Source: JAXGMV01 sp040768445
GTDB taxonomy: Bacteria > Chloroflexota > Anaerolineae > Anaerolineales > Anaerolineaceae
Direction of reading: 5' to 3'
NCBI GenBank assembly: GCA_040768445.1
Contig: JAXGMV010000001.1
Location: 1,984,001-2,048,000 of the forward strand
Length of the DNA: 64,000 nucleotides
Shown here piece after piece: positions 53,452-62,149 of this stretch. Under the pieces are notes generated by a model. It did not search any database. It saw only the letters and a list, made by a program, of their open reading frames with translations, and was not told the DNA's origin. How positions within the stretch are numbered: the stretch's first letter is position 1; each line of letters begins with the position of its first letter. A program made the translations under genes and the position numbers.

Positions 53452-54156
53452 ATGCCAAAAATTAATCAATCACAATCCCGAAATCGACAATTAATTCACA
53501 AGAGCTATTGGCGAAGCAGTTTGACAGCCCTTATGCAGGTTAATGGTGAAAAAGAAAGTAATTCTGAGATTAACGTTGGTAAGCGGCTGCAAGAACTAAG
53601 AGTAGAACGAGGATTATCACTTCGTTCACTGGCTGATTTGAGTGGTTTGAATTTCAACACTTTGAGTTTGATCGAAAACGAAAAAACTTCACCCAATATA
53701 AACACATTGCAACAATTAGCGACAGCATTGCAGGTGCCAATAACTTCTTTCTTTGACTGCTCCTATGAAGAAAAAAATGTTGTCTTTCAAAAATATGGAG
53801 AACGCCCGCATACTTTATTCCCACATGGAGAGCTGCAGGATATGGGTGGTGGTATCGCTTTGGGTGAAGCAACGCCTTTGTTGATGACTTCACTGCCAAA
53901 TTCTGACAGCGGCGAGGAAATGTATGTTCACACTGGCCAAGAATTTGTCTACTGCTTGGAAGGCAGTATTGTTTATTATGTTGGAAATCAAAAATTCTCA
54001 ATGGAAGCCGGTGACAGCCTCATTTTCGAGGCGCATCTGCCTCATCGCTGGGAAAACCATACAAAAAATATCACCACTTGTATTTTAATTATTTGTCCGT
54101 CAGACAGCAAGGACAGGTTAGTTGAACAACACTTGAATGATAGTATCAGTCAATGA
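53452..54156 (+). CDS. XRE-type regulator with C-terminal cupin domain
   Basis: This 234-residue protein has an HTH_3 domain at about residues 40-100 (GKRLQELRVERGLSLRSLADLSGL, NTLSLIENEKTSPNINTLQQLA) and a C-terminal cupin_2 sensor domain (EMYVHTGQEFVYCLEGSIVYYV, GDSLIFEAHLPHRWEN). The N-terminal 35 residues are a polar extension. It is the first gene of the molybdenum-hydroxylase region, an AGGTGA site precedes the ATG, and two palindromes lie upstream. It probably controls that cluster in response to a small ligand. Confidence 0.88.
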   Translation: MPKINQSQSRNRQLIHKSYWRSSLTALMQVNGEKESNSEINVGKRLQELRVERGLSLRSLADLSGLNFNTLSLIENEKTSPNINTLQQLATALQVPITSFFDCSYEEKNVVFQKYGERPHTLFPHGELQDMGGGIALGEATPLLMTSLPNSDSGEEMYVHTGQEFVYCLEGSIVYYVGNQKFSMEAGDSLIFEAHLPHRWENHTKNITTCILIICPSDSKDRLVEQHLNDSISQ

Positions 54157-54191
54157 GAATCATCAGGAATATTATCAGGAAGTGAGCTTTT

Positions 54192-54638
54192 ATGGACGTA
54201 ATCATTAATCAAGAACTTTGTAATGGATGTGGCGCATGTTTGAAAGTATGCTCACATGATGCCATTTATTTTAAGAACAGTATCCCTTTCATTGATGAGA
54301 ACAAATGCGTATCCTGCCTGGCGTGTGTTAAGGTATGCCCAACAGGTGCTTTGGAGATGGATCTTAAGAAAAAGCCAATTGTAATCACAACCCCGTACAT
54401 GACAAAAGAGTCTTTTACAACAACTGAGAACCCGGTTAGATCTAACCAAAGCATTAGCGAAAAAGTGTTGACTTTTGCCAGTCAACAAATTTTGCCTCAG
54501 GTGATGAAAAGTCTAACAAACTACCTTGATCGAAAACTGGTATCACGGGATGAGGCGGTTTCAACTTTATCAGACTATGAGGCAATAAATTTCAACGCCC
54601 GCAGGCGGAGACAGCGTCGAGGCAGGAGGTCAGGGTAA
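54192..54638 (+). CDS. Dicluster ferredoxin-like protein with Arg-rich tail
   Basis: This 148-residue protein has two [4Fe-4S] motifs, Cys10-13-16-20 and Cys39-42-45-49, in its first 50 residues. A linker and a helical stretch follow, and the C-terminus is Arg-rich (about residues 136-147). The first cluster lacks the usual Pro after the fourth Cys. It is 35 bases after the regulator and probably carries electrons to, or helps mature, the molybdenum hydroxylase. Confidence 0.82.
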   Translation: MDVIINQELCNGCGACLKVCSHDAIYFKNSIPFIDENKCVSCLACVKVCPTGALEMDLKKKPIVITTPYMTKESFTTTENPVRSNQSISEKVLTFASQQILPQVMKSLTNYLDRKLVSRDEAVSTLSDYEAINFNARRRRQRRGRRSG

Positions 54639-54792
54639 GTGGCTCTTCTGACTGAGTTCACACAAGTATTGATGATCTATTCATTTATATGTTGATGGAT
54701 AAGAGGACTAAGATGTCTTGTTTAATGATAAGTGCAACATACAGATAGTATTCATGTTAGAACGACCTGGACAAGCCCAAATTGGAGGAACA

Positions 54793-55008
54793 ATGTTCAA
54801 CAGAATTGCAAAAAGAACTGGTGGTTTAGGACGTGGTGGGGGCGGCCAAGGTAAAGGGCGCGGCATGGGGGGTGGCAACAAAGCCGGAGCTGGCCCAGCC
54901 GGTGCGTGTATATGTCCAAAATGTGGTTATCGCGAGGAGCACACAACTGGTGAACGATGCCTGGATCGCAAATGCCCTAAATGTGGCACTCAATTGATAA
55001 GAGAGTAG
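54793..55008 (+). CDS. Small Gly-rich zinc-ribbon protein
   Basis: This roughly 71-residue protein has a Gly/Arg/Lys-rich first half (RGGGGQGKGRGMGGG) and a C-terminal CPKCGY...CLDRKCPKCGTQL zinc-ribbon. Similar short proteins occur next to Fe-S or radical enzymes in anaerobes; the function is unknown. A longer frame starts at 54718, but the ATG at 54793 follows TTGGAGGAACA, a good ribosome site. It lies between the ferredoxin and NifU-like genes. Confidence 0.65.
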   Translation: MFNRIAKRTGGLGRGGGGQGKGRGMGGGNKAGAGPAGACICPKCGYREEHTTGERCLDRKCPKCGTQLIRE

Positions 55009-55063
55009 ATAATAATTTTCGATCAATTTAAAAAATAACAAAAAAGGAATTGCTGACAAAATC

Positions 55064-55507
55064 ATGCAAGGCGATAATCAATCCAACTTAAAAACTAACC
55101 ACCCTAACGATAGAACATCTGACTGTCAGCAGGAAAAACATGTACTTTCCAAAGAAGCGCAGGGTTTAATTGCGGCTCACGCTAATATTGGAATCCTGAA
55201 AAATCCAACAACACGAGGTTATTTTAAAGGACCTTGTGGTGACAGCATGCAAATTGATTTATTAATTGAAAATGACACAATCGTTGATGCAAAATTTCTA
55301 ACAGATGGATGCGATGCAACTTACGCTTGTGGCAGTATGATCACAACAATTATTAGAGGTAAAACAACTATTCAAGCGTTGAAATTGACACCAGAAGATT
55401 TATTGAAGGCTTTGGAGGGGTTGCCAGAAGACCATGTTCATTGTGCAACGCTTGCCGTGACAACATTGCGTGAAGCTTTGTTCGTTTCTGGAATGGAAAT
55501 CAAATAA
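55064..55507 (+). CDS. NifU-like Fe-S cluster scaffold protein
   Basis: This 147-residue protein carries an IscU/NifU N-terminal-type scaffold from about residue 50. Ligand Cys residues are in KGPCGDSM, DGCDATYACGS and DHVHCATLAV. It would assemble Fe-S clusters and hand them to apo-enzymes. The first 35 residues are an unusual polar, Asn/Gln-rich extension. The position beside the ferredoxin and the 2Fe-2S hydroxylase suggests a dedicated supply role. Confidence 0.82.
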   Translation: MQGDNQSNLKTNHPNDRTSDCQQEKHVLSKEAQGLIAAHANIGILKNPTTRGYFKGPCGDSMQIDLLIENDTIVDAKFLTDGCDATYACGSMITTIIRGKTTIQALKLTPEDLLKALEGLPEDHVHCATLAVTTLREALFVSGMEIK

Positions 55508-55554
55508 GAGGGTAACGATTGATTATTATTTGTTTTGAAATTGCGTTGGCTGTT

Positions 55555-55584
55555 TTGACACATTGACTGGTGAAAAATTATGAA
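55555..55584 (+). promoter_or_regulatory. Possible promoter before the radical SAM gene
   Basis: A perfect TTGACA (55555-55560) and TATGAA (55579-55584) are 18 bases apart. The radical SAM gene begins at 55620. Confidence 0.4.
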
Positions 55585-55619
55585 AATTTTAATACTGTTG
55601 AAAATGTAAGGAGCTATGA

Positions 55620-56579
55620 ATGAAATACGTATTTGGCCCTGTGCCTACCCGCCGTCTTGGCCAATCCTTAGGGATTGACCCTGTTCCGCTGAAAACCTGC
55701 AATTGGAATTGTATTTACTGTCAACTTGGCCGTACTAGACCGGTAACGAATGAGAGAAAAGCCTTTTTTGCCGAAGAGGATATTATAGAAGAAGTGGAAA
55801 AGGCTTTACAAGCGCATAAACCAGAAGAGATTGATTGGATCACATTCGTTGGCTCGGGGGAGACTACACTGCACAGTGGGATAGGTTCACTGATTAATAA
55901 AGTGAAAAAACTAACATCGATACCTGTTGCAGTTATCACAAATGGGTCATTATTGTACTTACCAGAATTACGTCAAGAACTATTAACCGCCGATGCGGTA
56001 CTACCTTCTTTAGATGCAGGAAATGAACAACTCTATCTAAAAATCAATCGCCCACACCCTGACATTACTTATGACCGCACAATTGATGGACTAATAAAGT
56101 TTAGCCAAGAGTATGATGGGAAATTGTGGGTTGAGTTGATGTTGATGAAAGATGTCAATGATACAGAAGAAACACTAAAAGAAATCGCTCAAAAACTTGA
56201 GCTTGTAAAACCTGAAGAGGTGCATATTTTGCAGCCAACCCGGCCGCCAGTGGAATCTTGGGTTAAACCACCAGACCAGGAAGGTCTTTCGCGTGCAAGC
56301 AGCATATTGGGAAATATCAGCAGGATTATTCCCCCAGCTGAAGGTACTTATGATCTTTCTTCTGATAGTGATTTGGTGGATGCTGTCATCGGAATAATCA
56401 CCAGGCACCCCATGAAAGAGACAGAGATAGTCGATACTTTATCAGAATGGCAACAAATTAATGTGGTTGATGCCCTCAATGAACTTGCAACTTGTGGTAG
56501 GGCGCAAAGTGTTGTTCGTAACGGGATAAAGTTTTGGACAGCGGCGCCAGCTTTTTATCCGTCCGATTTGAAAGAATAG
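55620..56579 (+). CDS. Radical SAM protein with winged-helix C-terminus
   Basis: This 319-residue protein has the radical SAM Cys triad CxxxCxxC in TCNWNCIYCQLGR (about residues 27-37), GSGETTLHSG and ITNGSLLY. From about residue 250 a winged-helix-like domain (HPMKETEIVDTLSEW, VVDALNELATCGRAQSVV) is present. Family members of this architecture act in molybdopterin or tRNA modification, but no name can be given. It starts 112 bases after the NifU-like gene and is followed by the AIR synthase gene. Confidence 0.8.
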   Translation: MKYVFGPVPTRRLGQSLGIDPVPLKTCNWNCIYCQLGRTRPVTNERKAFFAEEDIIEEVEKALQAHKPEEIDWITFVGSGETTLHSGIGSLINKVKKLTSIPVAVITNGSLLYLPELRQELLTADAVLPSLDAGNEQLYLKINRPHPDITYDRTIDGLIKFSQEYDGKLWVELMLMKDVNDTEETLKEIAQKLELVKPEEVHILQPTRPPVESWVKPPDQEGLSRASSILGNISRIIPPAEGTYDLSSDSDLVDAVIGIITRHPMKETEIVDTLSEWQQINVVDALNELATCGRAQSVVRNGIKFWTAAPAFYPSDLKE

Positions 56580-56622
56580 TAAAAAAGCATTAAAAAATGG
56601 AAACCTTATTCAAGGACTGCTC

Positions 56623-57630
56623 ATGTCAAAATTTTCACTAGATGTTCTAAATAAATATATTCACCCGCACATTAAATCAAATGACCCTGACGTAATTTTG
56701 GGTCCGGTTTTTGGAGAAGATGTGGCGATTACCAGGATCAGCGATGGGTTTCTTGTATCTCATGTTGATCCAATCGTCGGTGCAGTGAAGGACATTGGTT
56801 GGTTGGCTGTACATGTGGCTTGCAATGATATTGCCACTTCAGGCTCAAAGCCGCGTTGGATTTTGATATTGCTGCTGGTCCCAAACAGGGAAGATGAAGC
56901 CCTTGTTGGTGAAATTATGAGGGATGCGAATCGTGCGGCAAAAGAAATTGGAGTTAGCATTATTGGCGGCCACACAGGTTACTCAGCAAACTTGTCAAGA
57001 CCTTTAGTTTCTATTACTGCATTGGGCGTTCTAACAGACCAGGCACCAATCTACACAGGTGGCGCTAGGGTTGGGGATCATATTTTCATCACAAAAGGGA
57101 TAGCCCTGGAAGGAACAGCAATTCTAGCAAATGATTTCTCAAAAATTGCTCTTGAAAAGGGTTTGTCTCATCAGAACCTGGATGATGCACGTGAACTTAT
57201 GAATGGTGTAAGCGTTGTCCCAGAAGCCATGATTTTATCTGAGATTGGTGCCACATCAATGCATGATGTTACCCGTGGAGGTTTACAGGAAACACTTGTT
57301 GAAATGGCAAAATTGTCTAATTTAGGATTTAAGGTTCATTCAGATCGTATTCTCATGCCTGATATTGTTGGGCGTTTTGCACAAGTGTTTGAGTTTGATC
57401 CGATGAAAATGATTTCATCTGGTTCATTGGCAGCAACAATTCCAGCCGTAAGTGTTAGAGAGGCAGAAAAAGCTTTGATTTCCAGTGGTATTTTGTTTGC
57501 GGATATTGGTGAAGTGGTAAATGGCTTTGGTGTTGAAATTTTCACAGATAGTAAAAGTATCAAATATGATGAAATAAAGTGTGAAGAAGATGAGTTAGCC
57601 CGAATGTGGGAACTCTATGAAGGCACTTGA
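56623..57630 (+). CDS. HypE-like AIR synthase-related protein
   Basis: This 335-residue protein is of the PurM/SelD/HypE/ThiL superfamily: GEDVAITR, the SHVDPIVGAV start, ACNDIATSGSKPRWI, IGGHTGYS, and the DVTRGGLQETL block of the C-domain. HypE ends in a Cys that carries the cyano ligand; this protein ends WELYEGT with no terminal Cys, so it is not a normal HypE. An ATP-dependent dehydration or phosphorylation for cofactor maturation is the safest guess. It stands directly before the molybdenum hydroxylase gene. Confidence 0.82.
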   Translation: MSKFSLDVLNKYIHPHIKSNDPDVILGPVFGEDVAITRISDGFLVSHVDPIVGAVKDIGWLAVHVACNDIATSGSKPRWILILLLVPNREDEALVGEIMRDANRAAKEIGVSIIGGHTGYSANLSRPLVSITALGVLTDQAPIYTGGARVGDHIFITKGIALEGTAILANDFSKIALEKGLSHQNLDDARELMNGVSVVPEAMILSEIGATSMHDVTRGGLQETLVEMAKLSNLGFKVHSDRILMPDIVGRFAQVFEFDPMKMISSGSLAATIPAVSVREAEKALISSGILFADIGEVVNGFGVEIFTDSKSIKYDEIKCEEDELARMWELYEGT

Positions 57631-57663
57631 TAAGATAATTAACAAAAGCTTTTCTTAAGATAA

Positions 57664-57721
57664 AAGGTCTATTTTGAGGATGTAAAAGGCGCATCAAGCG
57701 ACTATTCTTGCAATAGACCTT
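57664..57721 (+). other. Possible structured leader before the molybdenum hydroxylase gene
   Basis: AAGGTCTATT (57664-57673) pairs perfectly with AATAGACCTT (57712-57721). Inside lies a second small stem (TTG..GATG with CATC.AA). It may be an RNA element, a processing signal or a weak terminator; no known riboswitch was recognised. The rest of the 57631-57902 gap is AT-rich without a gene. Confidence 0.35.
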
Positions 57722-57902
57722 ATATTAACCAACAGTCATGAGACCGGGTTAAAATTCAGAAAAGATTTAATGTGTTTTTAACTTTTGTTAGATAATGGAA
57801 ATGGCATTAAATAATTTCCTTATTGTATGGTTAATCCTTTATAAAATTGTGACAGGTTGGGACTTATAACTGGATTGCATAATAAACAGGAGAGTGATTG
57901 CT

Positions 57903-60833
57903 ATGGATAAAAAAATAGTTGAAGTGACTCTAACAATAAATGGAACTAAAAAAGTAATCCTCGTAAATCTGCAAGAAACATTACTTGAGGCTTTAAGAAA
58001 AGCTTCTTACATGAGTGTTAAGTCGGGTTGTGACGACGGTACTTGCGGCGTCTGTACTGTGCTTATGAATGGCAAACCTGTTAAAAGCTGCAAAATCAAA
58101 GCATGTGATGCCAACTATTCAGAGATTATCACTGTTGAAGGCCTTGGTAGCGCTGATAAATTACATCCATTGCAAGAGGCTTTCATAGAAACTGGGGCCA
58201 TACAATGTGGCTATTGCACACCTGCACAAATTTTATCAGCCTATGCGTTACTAAAAAACCAAAACAATCCGAGTGAAGATGAAATACGCAAGGCTCTGAA
58301 CAATGTATTGTGCAGATGCACCGGCTATGTACGAACTGTGGATGCGGTCAAAAGAGCGGCATCAATTTTGCGAGGTGAGGAATTACAACCTTACAAGCAT
58401 ATAGATATGGCTCTTCCCGATGATCTTAGAGATCTCGAACTGCCAGAAGCGTATTACCGAAAGAATGGCGGCAGTTCTCCGCTTGCACCGATCGTTTTTA
58501 CGCCACAATCAATGGACAAAACCTCAGTCATTGGCCACTCGGAGGTTAAGGTTGATGCAAAAAAGCTCGCCTTGGGAAGATCGGTTTTTACAGATGATAT
58601 TCATCCTGATGGAATGCTTTATGGTGCTTTATTGACCAGCCCTCATGTGCATGCCCGGATTCGCCAAATTGATGCCAGTAAAGCACGTGCTCTGCCAGGT
58701 GTTCATGTTGTGTTAACACACACAGACATACCCAGAATTAAATATGCAACAGGCGGGCAGAGTTACCCGCAACCACTTCCTTATGACCAGGTTGTGCTCG
58801 ATGACAAAGTCCGGCATGTCGGTGATAGGGTTGCGATTGTTGCAGCTGATAGTCTCGATATTGCAAACCAGGCACTGGCATTAATAGATGTAGATTATGA
58901 AGTGCTGCCAGCAGTTGTTGACATGGAAAAAGCCATGGAAGGAAACGCGCCTGTTATTCATGATGAAATAGATACCGAAGGCATATATGACCGAGAACAT
59001 AATATTGTTCATCACATTGAGGCAGAAGTTGGTGATGTCGATGCAGCTTTTGCAAATGCAGACAATGTCTTTGAAGGAGAGTATAAAACACCCAAGCAAC
59101 AGCATGTGCATCTAGAGCCCCATGTGTGCATCACCTATTTTGACGAGGACGATCGCCTGGTTGTGCGCACAAGCACCCAGGTACCATTCCATATCAGACG
59201 CATGCTTTCACCGCTCATAGATCTTCCCGTCAAAAAAATTCGCGTGATTAAACCAAGAATTGGTGGTGGCTTTGGTAACAAGCAGGAAATGATTTTGGAA
59301 GATTTATGTGCTCTCCTAACTATAAGGACAAGGCTGCCTGTGCGAATGGAATACACCAGAACACAGGAGTTTACCAGTTCACGAAGCCGGCATGCCAACA
59401 TTATGCGTTATAAAGTTGCCGTAAAAGATAAGAAAGTTACATGCGCAAGTTTGTATTTAATCGGTGATACCGGTGCTTATGGATGTCATGGATTGACTGT
59501 GAATATGGTTGGTGGTTTCAAGGGGTTGACTCTGTATAATCCACCAAACGCAAGATTTGTTTGTGATGTTGTTTACACAAATACGCCGCCAGCTGGCGCA
59601 TTTCGCGGTTATGGCGCCATGCAATGTCAATTTGGTATAGAAGTGCTGATGGAGGAAATTGCTGAAAAATTAGGCCTGGATGTCATCGAGTTTAAGCGTA
59701 ATAACTGGATTAATGTCGGCGATCCAATGCACCTATCAGAGCAATTGGGGGAGGGGCGAAAAGGTGTCTTTCAAACGCTGAGATCGAGTGGTATGGAACA
59801 GTGCGTTGAAATTGGTCTCAAAGCCACAAATTTCTATGAGAAAAGGGCAAGTTATAAAACACAACAAGGACGTTATCGTCGTGGTATTGGTGCAGCTGTT
59901 GTGATACACGGAAGCGGTATAGCAAATTTGGACATGGCAGCCGCCACCTTGAAAATGAACGATGATGGATCGTTCAATTTGCTTATTGGCGCGACGGATT
60001 TAGGCACTGGCTCCGATACGATACTCGCTCAGATAGCTGCGGAAACGCTGGGTGTTTCATTGGATGATATTATCGTTTACTCATCCGATACCGACTTTAC
60101 GCCCTTTGATAAAGGTGCTTATGCCAGCAGTACCACCTATGTAAGCGGCGGTGCAGTGTTAAAGGCTGCAACGAGGATTAAAGAACAAATATTAAGTCAC
60201 GCAGCAAATATATTGGGTATTGATCGGGTTGAGAGTCTCGCAATTCAAGACAAAAAAGTAATCTCTCCAGATGGCAAAACACTAACTCTGGCAGAAATTG
60301 CTTTGAGCAGCTTGCATCAACAAGATCAGCATCAAATTATGGCAACCGCATCCCATCTAAGCCCGGTAAGTCCGCCGCCAACCGCTGCGCAGTTTGTTGA
60401 GTTAAAAGTGGACACTGAAACTGGAAAAATACAAACAGAGCGTATGTTAATGGTTGTGGATTGTGGAAGGGTAATCAACCCGATAACCGCTGCTGGCCAG
60501 GTTGAAGGCGGCATGTCTCAAGCGCTTGGTTTTTCCTTGACTGAAGAAATGCTGTTTGATGATAATGGCAATCCTATAAATGCGAATTTAAGCACTTATA
60601 AAATTCCACGTGCTAACGATTCACCGGCAACAGATGTGATATTTGTTCAGACTGACGAACCAACAGGACCATTTGGGGCAAAATCGGTTGCCGAGATAGC
60701 TACGGATGGTGTTGCGCCGGCAATGGCAAGTGCTGTCCACAATGCAATTGGCGTGTGGATGCACGAACTGCCTTATACACCAAAGCGAGTCAAAACTGCA
60801 TTAAGTAGTGTTTCAAAGGATCAAGAGGGATAA
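57903..60833 (+). CDS. Xanthine dehydrogenase-family molybdenum hydroxylase (fused 2Fe-2S and Mo subunits)
   Basis: This roughly 976-residue enzyme fuses a two-cluster 2Fe-2S domain to the large molybdopterin subunit, with no FAD domain. The first cluster uses Cys43, 48, 51 and 63. The second uses Cys102, 105, 137 and 139 (CGYC...CRC). The molybdenum part has GGGFGNKQE, PPAGAFRGYGAMQC, ATDLGTGSDTIL and the active-site Glu in FGAKSVAEIA. It hydroxylates an N-heterocycle or aldehyde; the electron acceptor is probably the nearby ferredoxin. The ATG at 57903 is preferred over the GTG at 57894 because of AGGAG spacing. Confidence 0.9.
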   Translation: MDKKIVEVTLTINGTKKVILVNLQETLLEALRKASYMSVKSGCDDGTCGVCTVLMNGKPVKSCKIKACDANYSEIITVEGLGSADKLHPLQEAFIETGAIQCGYCTPAQILSAYALLKNQNNPSEDEIRKALNNVLCRCTGYVRTVDAVKRAASILRGEELQPYKHIDMALPDDLRDLELPEAYYRKNGGSSPLAPIVFTPQSMDKTSVIGHSEVKVDAKKLALGRSVFTDDIHPDGMLYGALLTSPHVHARIRQIDASKARALPGVHVVLTHTDIPRIKYATGGQSYPQPLPYDQVVLDDKVRHVGDRVAIVAADSLDIANQALALIDVDYEVLPAVVDMEKAMEGNAPVIHDEIDTEGIYDREHNIVHHIEAEVGDVDAAFANADNVFEGEYKTPKQQHVHLEPHVCITYFDEDDRLVVRTSTQVPFHIRRMLSPLIDLPVKKIRVIKPRIGGGFGNKQEMILEDLCALLTIRTRLPVRMEYTRTQEFTSSRSRHANIMRYKVAVKDKKVTCASLYLIGDTGAYGCHGLTVNMVGGFKGLTLYNPPNARFVCDVVYTNTPPAGAFRGYGAMQCQFGIEVLMEEIAEKLGLDVIEFKRNNWINVGDPMHLSEQLGEGRKGVFQTLRSSGMEQCVEIGLKATNFYEKRASYKTQQGRYRRGIGAAVVIHGSGIANLDMAAATLKMNDDGSFNLLIGATDLGTGSDTILAQIAAETLGVSLDDIIVYSSDTDFTPFDKGAYASSTTYVSGGAVLKAATRIKEQILSHAANILGIDRVESLAIQDKKVISPDGKTLTLAEIALSSLHQQDQHQIMATASHLSPVSPPPTAAQFVELKVDTETGKIQTERMLMVVDCGRVINPITAAGQVEGGMSQALGFSLTEEMLFDDNGNPINANLSTYKIPRANDSPATDVIFVQTDEPTGPFGAKSVAEIATDGVAPAMASAVHNAIGVWMHELPYTPKRVKTALSSVSKDQEG

Positions 60834-60890
60834 GCTTGAAATTTGTAGATATTCCATTGTTTCATTTGAGAAGTTATACTGGCGAGGATT

Positions 60891-61664
60891 ATGGAATTTC
60901 TGGATCAAATTGGTAATAAATTGATCTTTTCAAAATATCCTGAAAAGATTGTTTCATTGGTTCCATCCTTAACAGAATTGTTATTTGATCTTGGATTAGA
61001 TCAAGAAATCATTGGTGTAACTGAACATTGTGTTTTACCAGAAAATAAAACAGTACTACGCAAAAAAATCGGCACAATTCAAAACTTAAACTTCTCTGCT
61101 ATTGAGCAACTTAAGCCTGATTTAATCATTGGCGGCAAAGAAGAAAATATCCGCGATGAAATCTTACGTCTCAAGAATGATTACAATGTTTGGATAAGTG
61201 ATGTTGCAAATCATGAGAGTGCTTTGACCATGATTAGATCGATTGGAGAAATTACCAATAGAACATTTCTGGCAGATCTCCTGGTGCGTGAAATATCCAT
61301 GAGTCTCGAATCTTTGCCTTCATTTCCCATAAAAAAAGCAGCTTATTTAATATGGAAAAATCCATTTATGGCAGCAGGGGGAAATACTTATATCAATGAT
61401 ATGCTGGGGTTATGCGGTTTTGAAAATATATTTAAGGATCGACTTAGATATCCGATTACTAGTTTACAAGATATGATTGAAGCTGATTATTTATTGCTAT
61501 CATCGGAACCATTTTCTTTCAATGATGACGATATCGATTTTTTTAACCAGCAATTTTCTGAAAAACGAGCAATTTATGTTGATGGCCGAATATTCTCCTG
61601 GTACGGCAGCCATATCAAGTATGCGGCGGATTACTTTAAGCAATTACGCAAGGTTTTGAAATGA
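60891..61664 (+). CDS. BtuF-like helical-backbone metal receptor without signal peptide
   Basis: This 257-residue protein has the two-lobed BtuF/FhuD-type substrate-binding fold (KIVSLVPSLTELLFDLGLDQEIIGVTEHC, LKPDLIIGG, AAGGNTYINDMLGLCGFENIF). Such proteins bind cobalamin or another metal complex. There is no signal peptide or lipobox and no transporter gene nearby, so it is probably cytoplasmic. It begins 57 bases after the molybdenum hydroxylase gene and may bind a cofactor or its precursor for that enzyme. Confidence 0.75.
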   Translation: MEFLDQIGNKLIFSKYPEKIVSLVPSLTELLFDLGLDQEIIGVTEHCVLPENKTVLRKKIGTIQNLNFSAIEQLKPDLIIGGKEENIRDEILRLKNDYNVWISDVANHESALTMIRSIGEITNRTFLADLLVREISMSLESLPSFPIKKAAYLIWKNPFMAAGGNTYINDMLGLCGFENIFKDRLRYPITSLQDMIEADYLLLSSEPFSFNDDDIDFFNQQFSEKRAIYVDGRIFSWYGSHIKYAADYFKQLRKVLK

Positions 61665-61832
61665 TTTTTCTACTGAAGACAACAGCTTTCAATATAAAAC
61701 AACGGTTGGAAAAATCTTGATAACCGAAAACATAAGCAGAAGGCATATTGCTGGCACAGTGTTCAATTATCGCTGTGCTCTAAATATCTAAGTAATGATG
61801 ATGCGTGTATAAAAGTCCTTTATCCATGCTTT

Positions 61833-61861
61833 TTGATTTATTTAATACTAATGGATATAAT
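61833..61861 (+). promoter_or_regulatory. Intergenic sigma70-type promoter
   Basis: TTGATT (61833-61838) and TATAAT (61856-61861) are 17 bases apart. There is no gene within the next 200 bases. Confidence 0.5.
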
Positions 61862-61867
61862 AACTTG

Positions 61868-62098
61868 TCTTCATTACACGGCTGTTTTTCGAGCAAATAA
61901 TAAAGATCGGTCAGGATATTGAATTATTGCCTGTGAAAAAGGAGTATTATTCTTCCTGCCGATGCTCGGAGTGACTTCATTACATCAGATGATTTCTTAT
62001 TTACAGAAAAAACGAAGGTAAGTGATTGTAAGTTAATTTGAATTCTTCTCTGATAGTTTTATCCTTTTTGAGGTGATTCTTTCACCTCAAATTTTTAG
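61868..62098 (+). ncRNA. Possible small RNA between promoter and terminator
   Basis: A good promoter at 61833-61861 is followed after about 210 bases by a perfect terminator hairpin (62068-62092). The only short frames are a 13-codon one and a 19-codon one starting with ATG at about 61962; neither is convincing. A non-coding transcript is the simplest reading. Confidence 0.35.
62068..62098 (+). terminator. Rho-independent terminator
   Basis: TTTGAGGTG (62068-62076) pairs perfectly with CACCTCAAA (62084-62092), followed by TTTTT. Confidence 0.75.
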
Positions 62099-62149
62099 TC
62101 AGTTTGATAGTTGATGAATAGCATATTCAATTCTTGAAAGGCTAATTAT

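Noticed and set aside
57664..57721. Rho-independent terminator for the AIR synthase gene
   Set aside because: The outer stem encloses about 38 bases and no T run follows; kept only as a possible structured leader.
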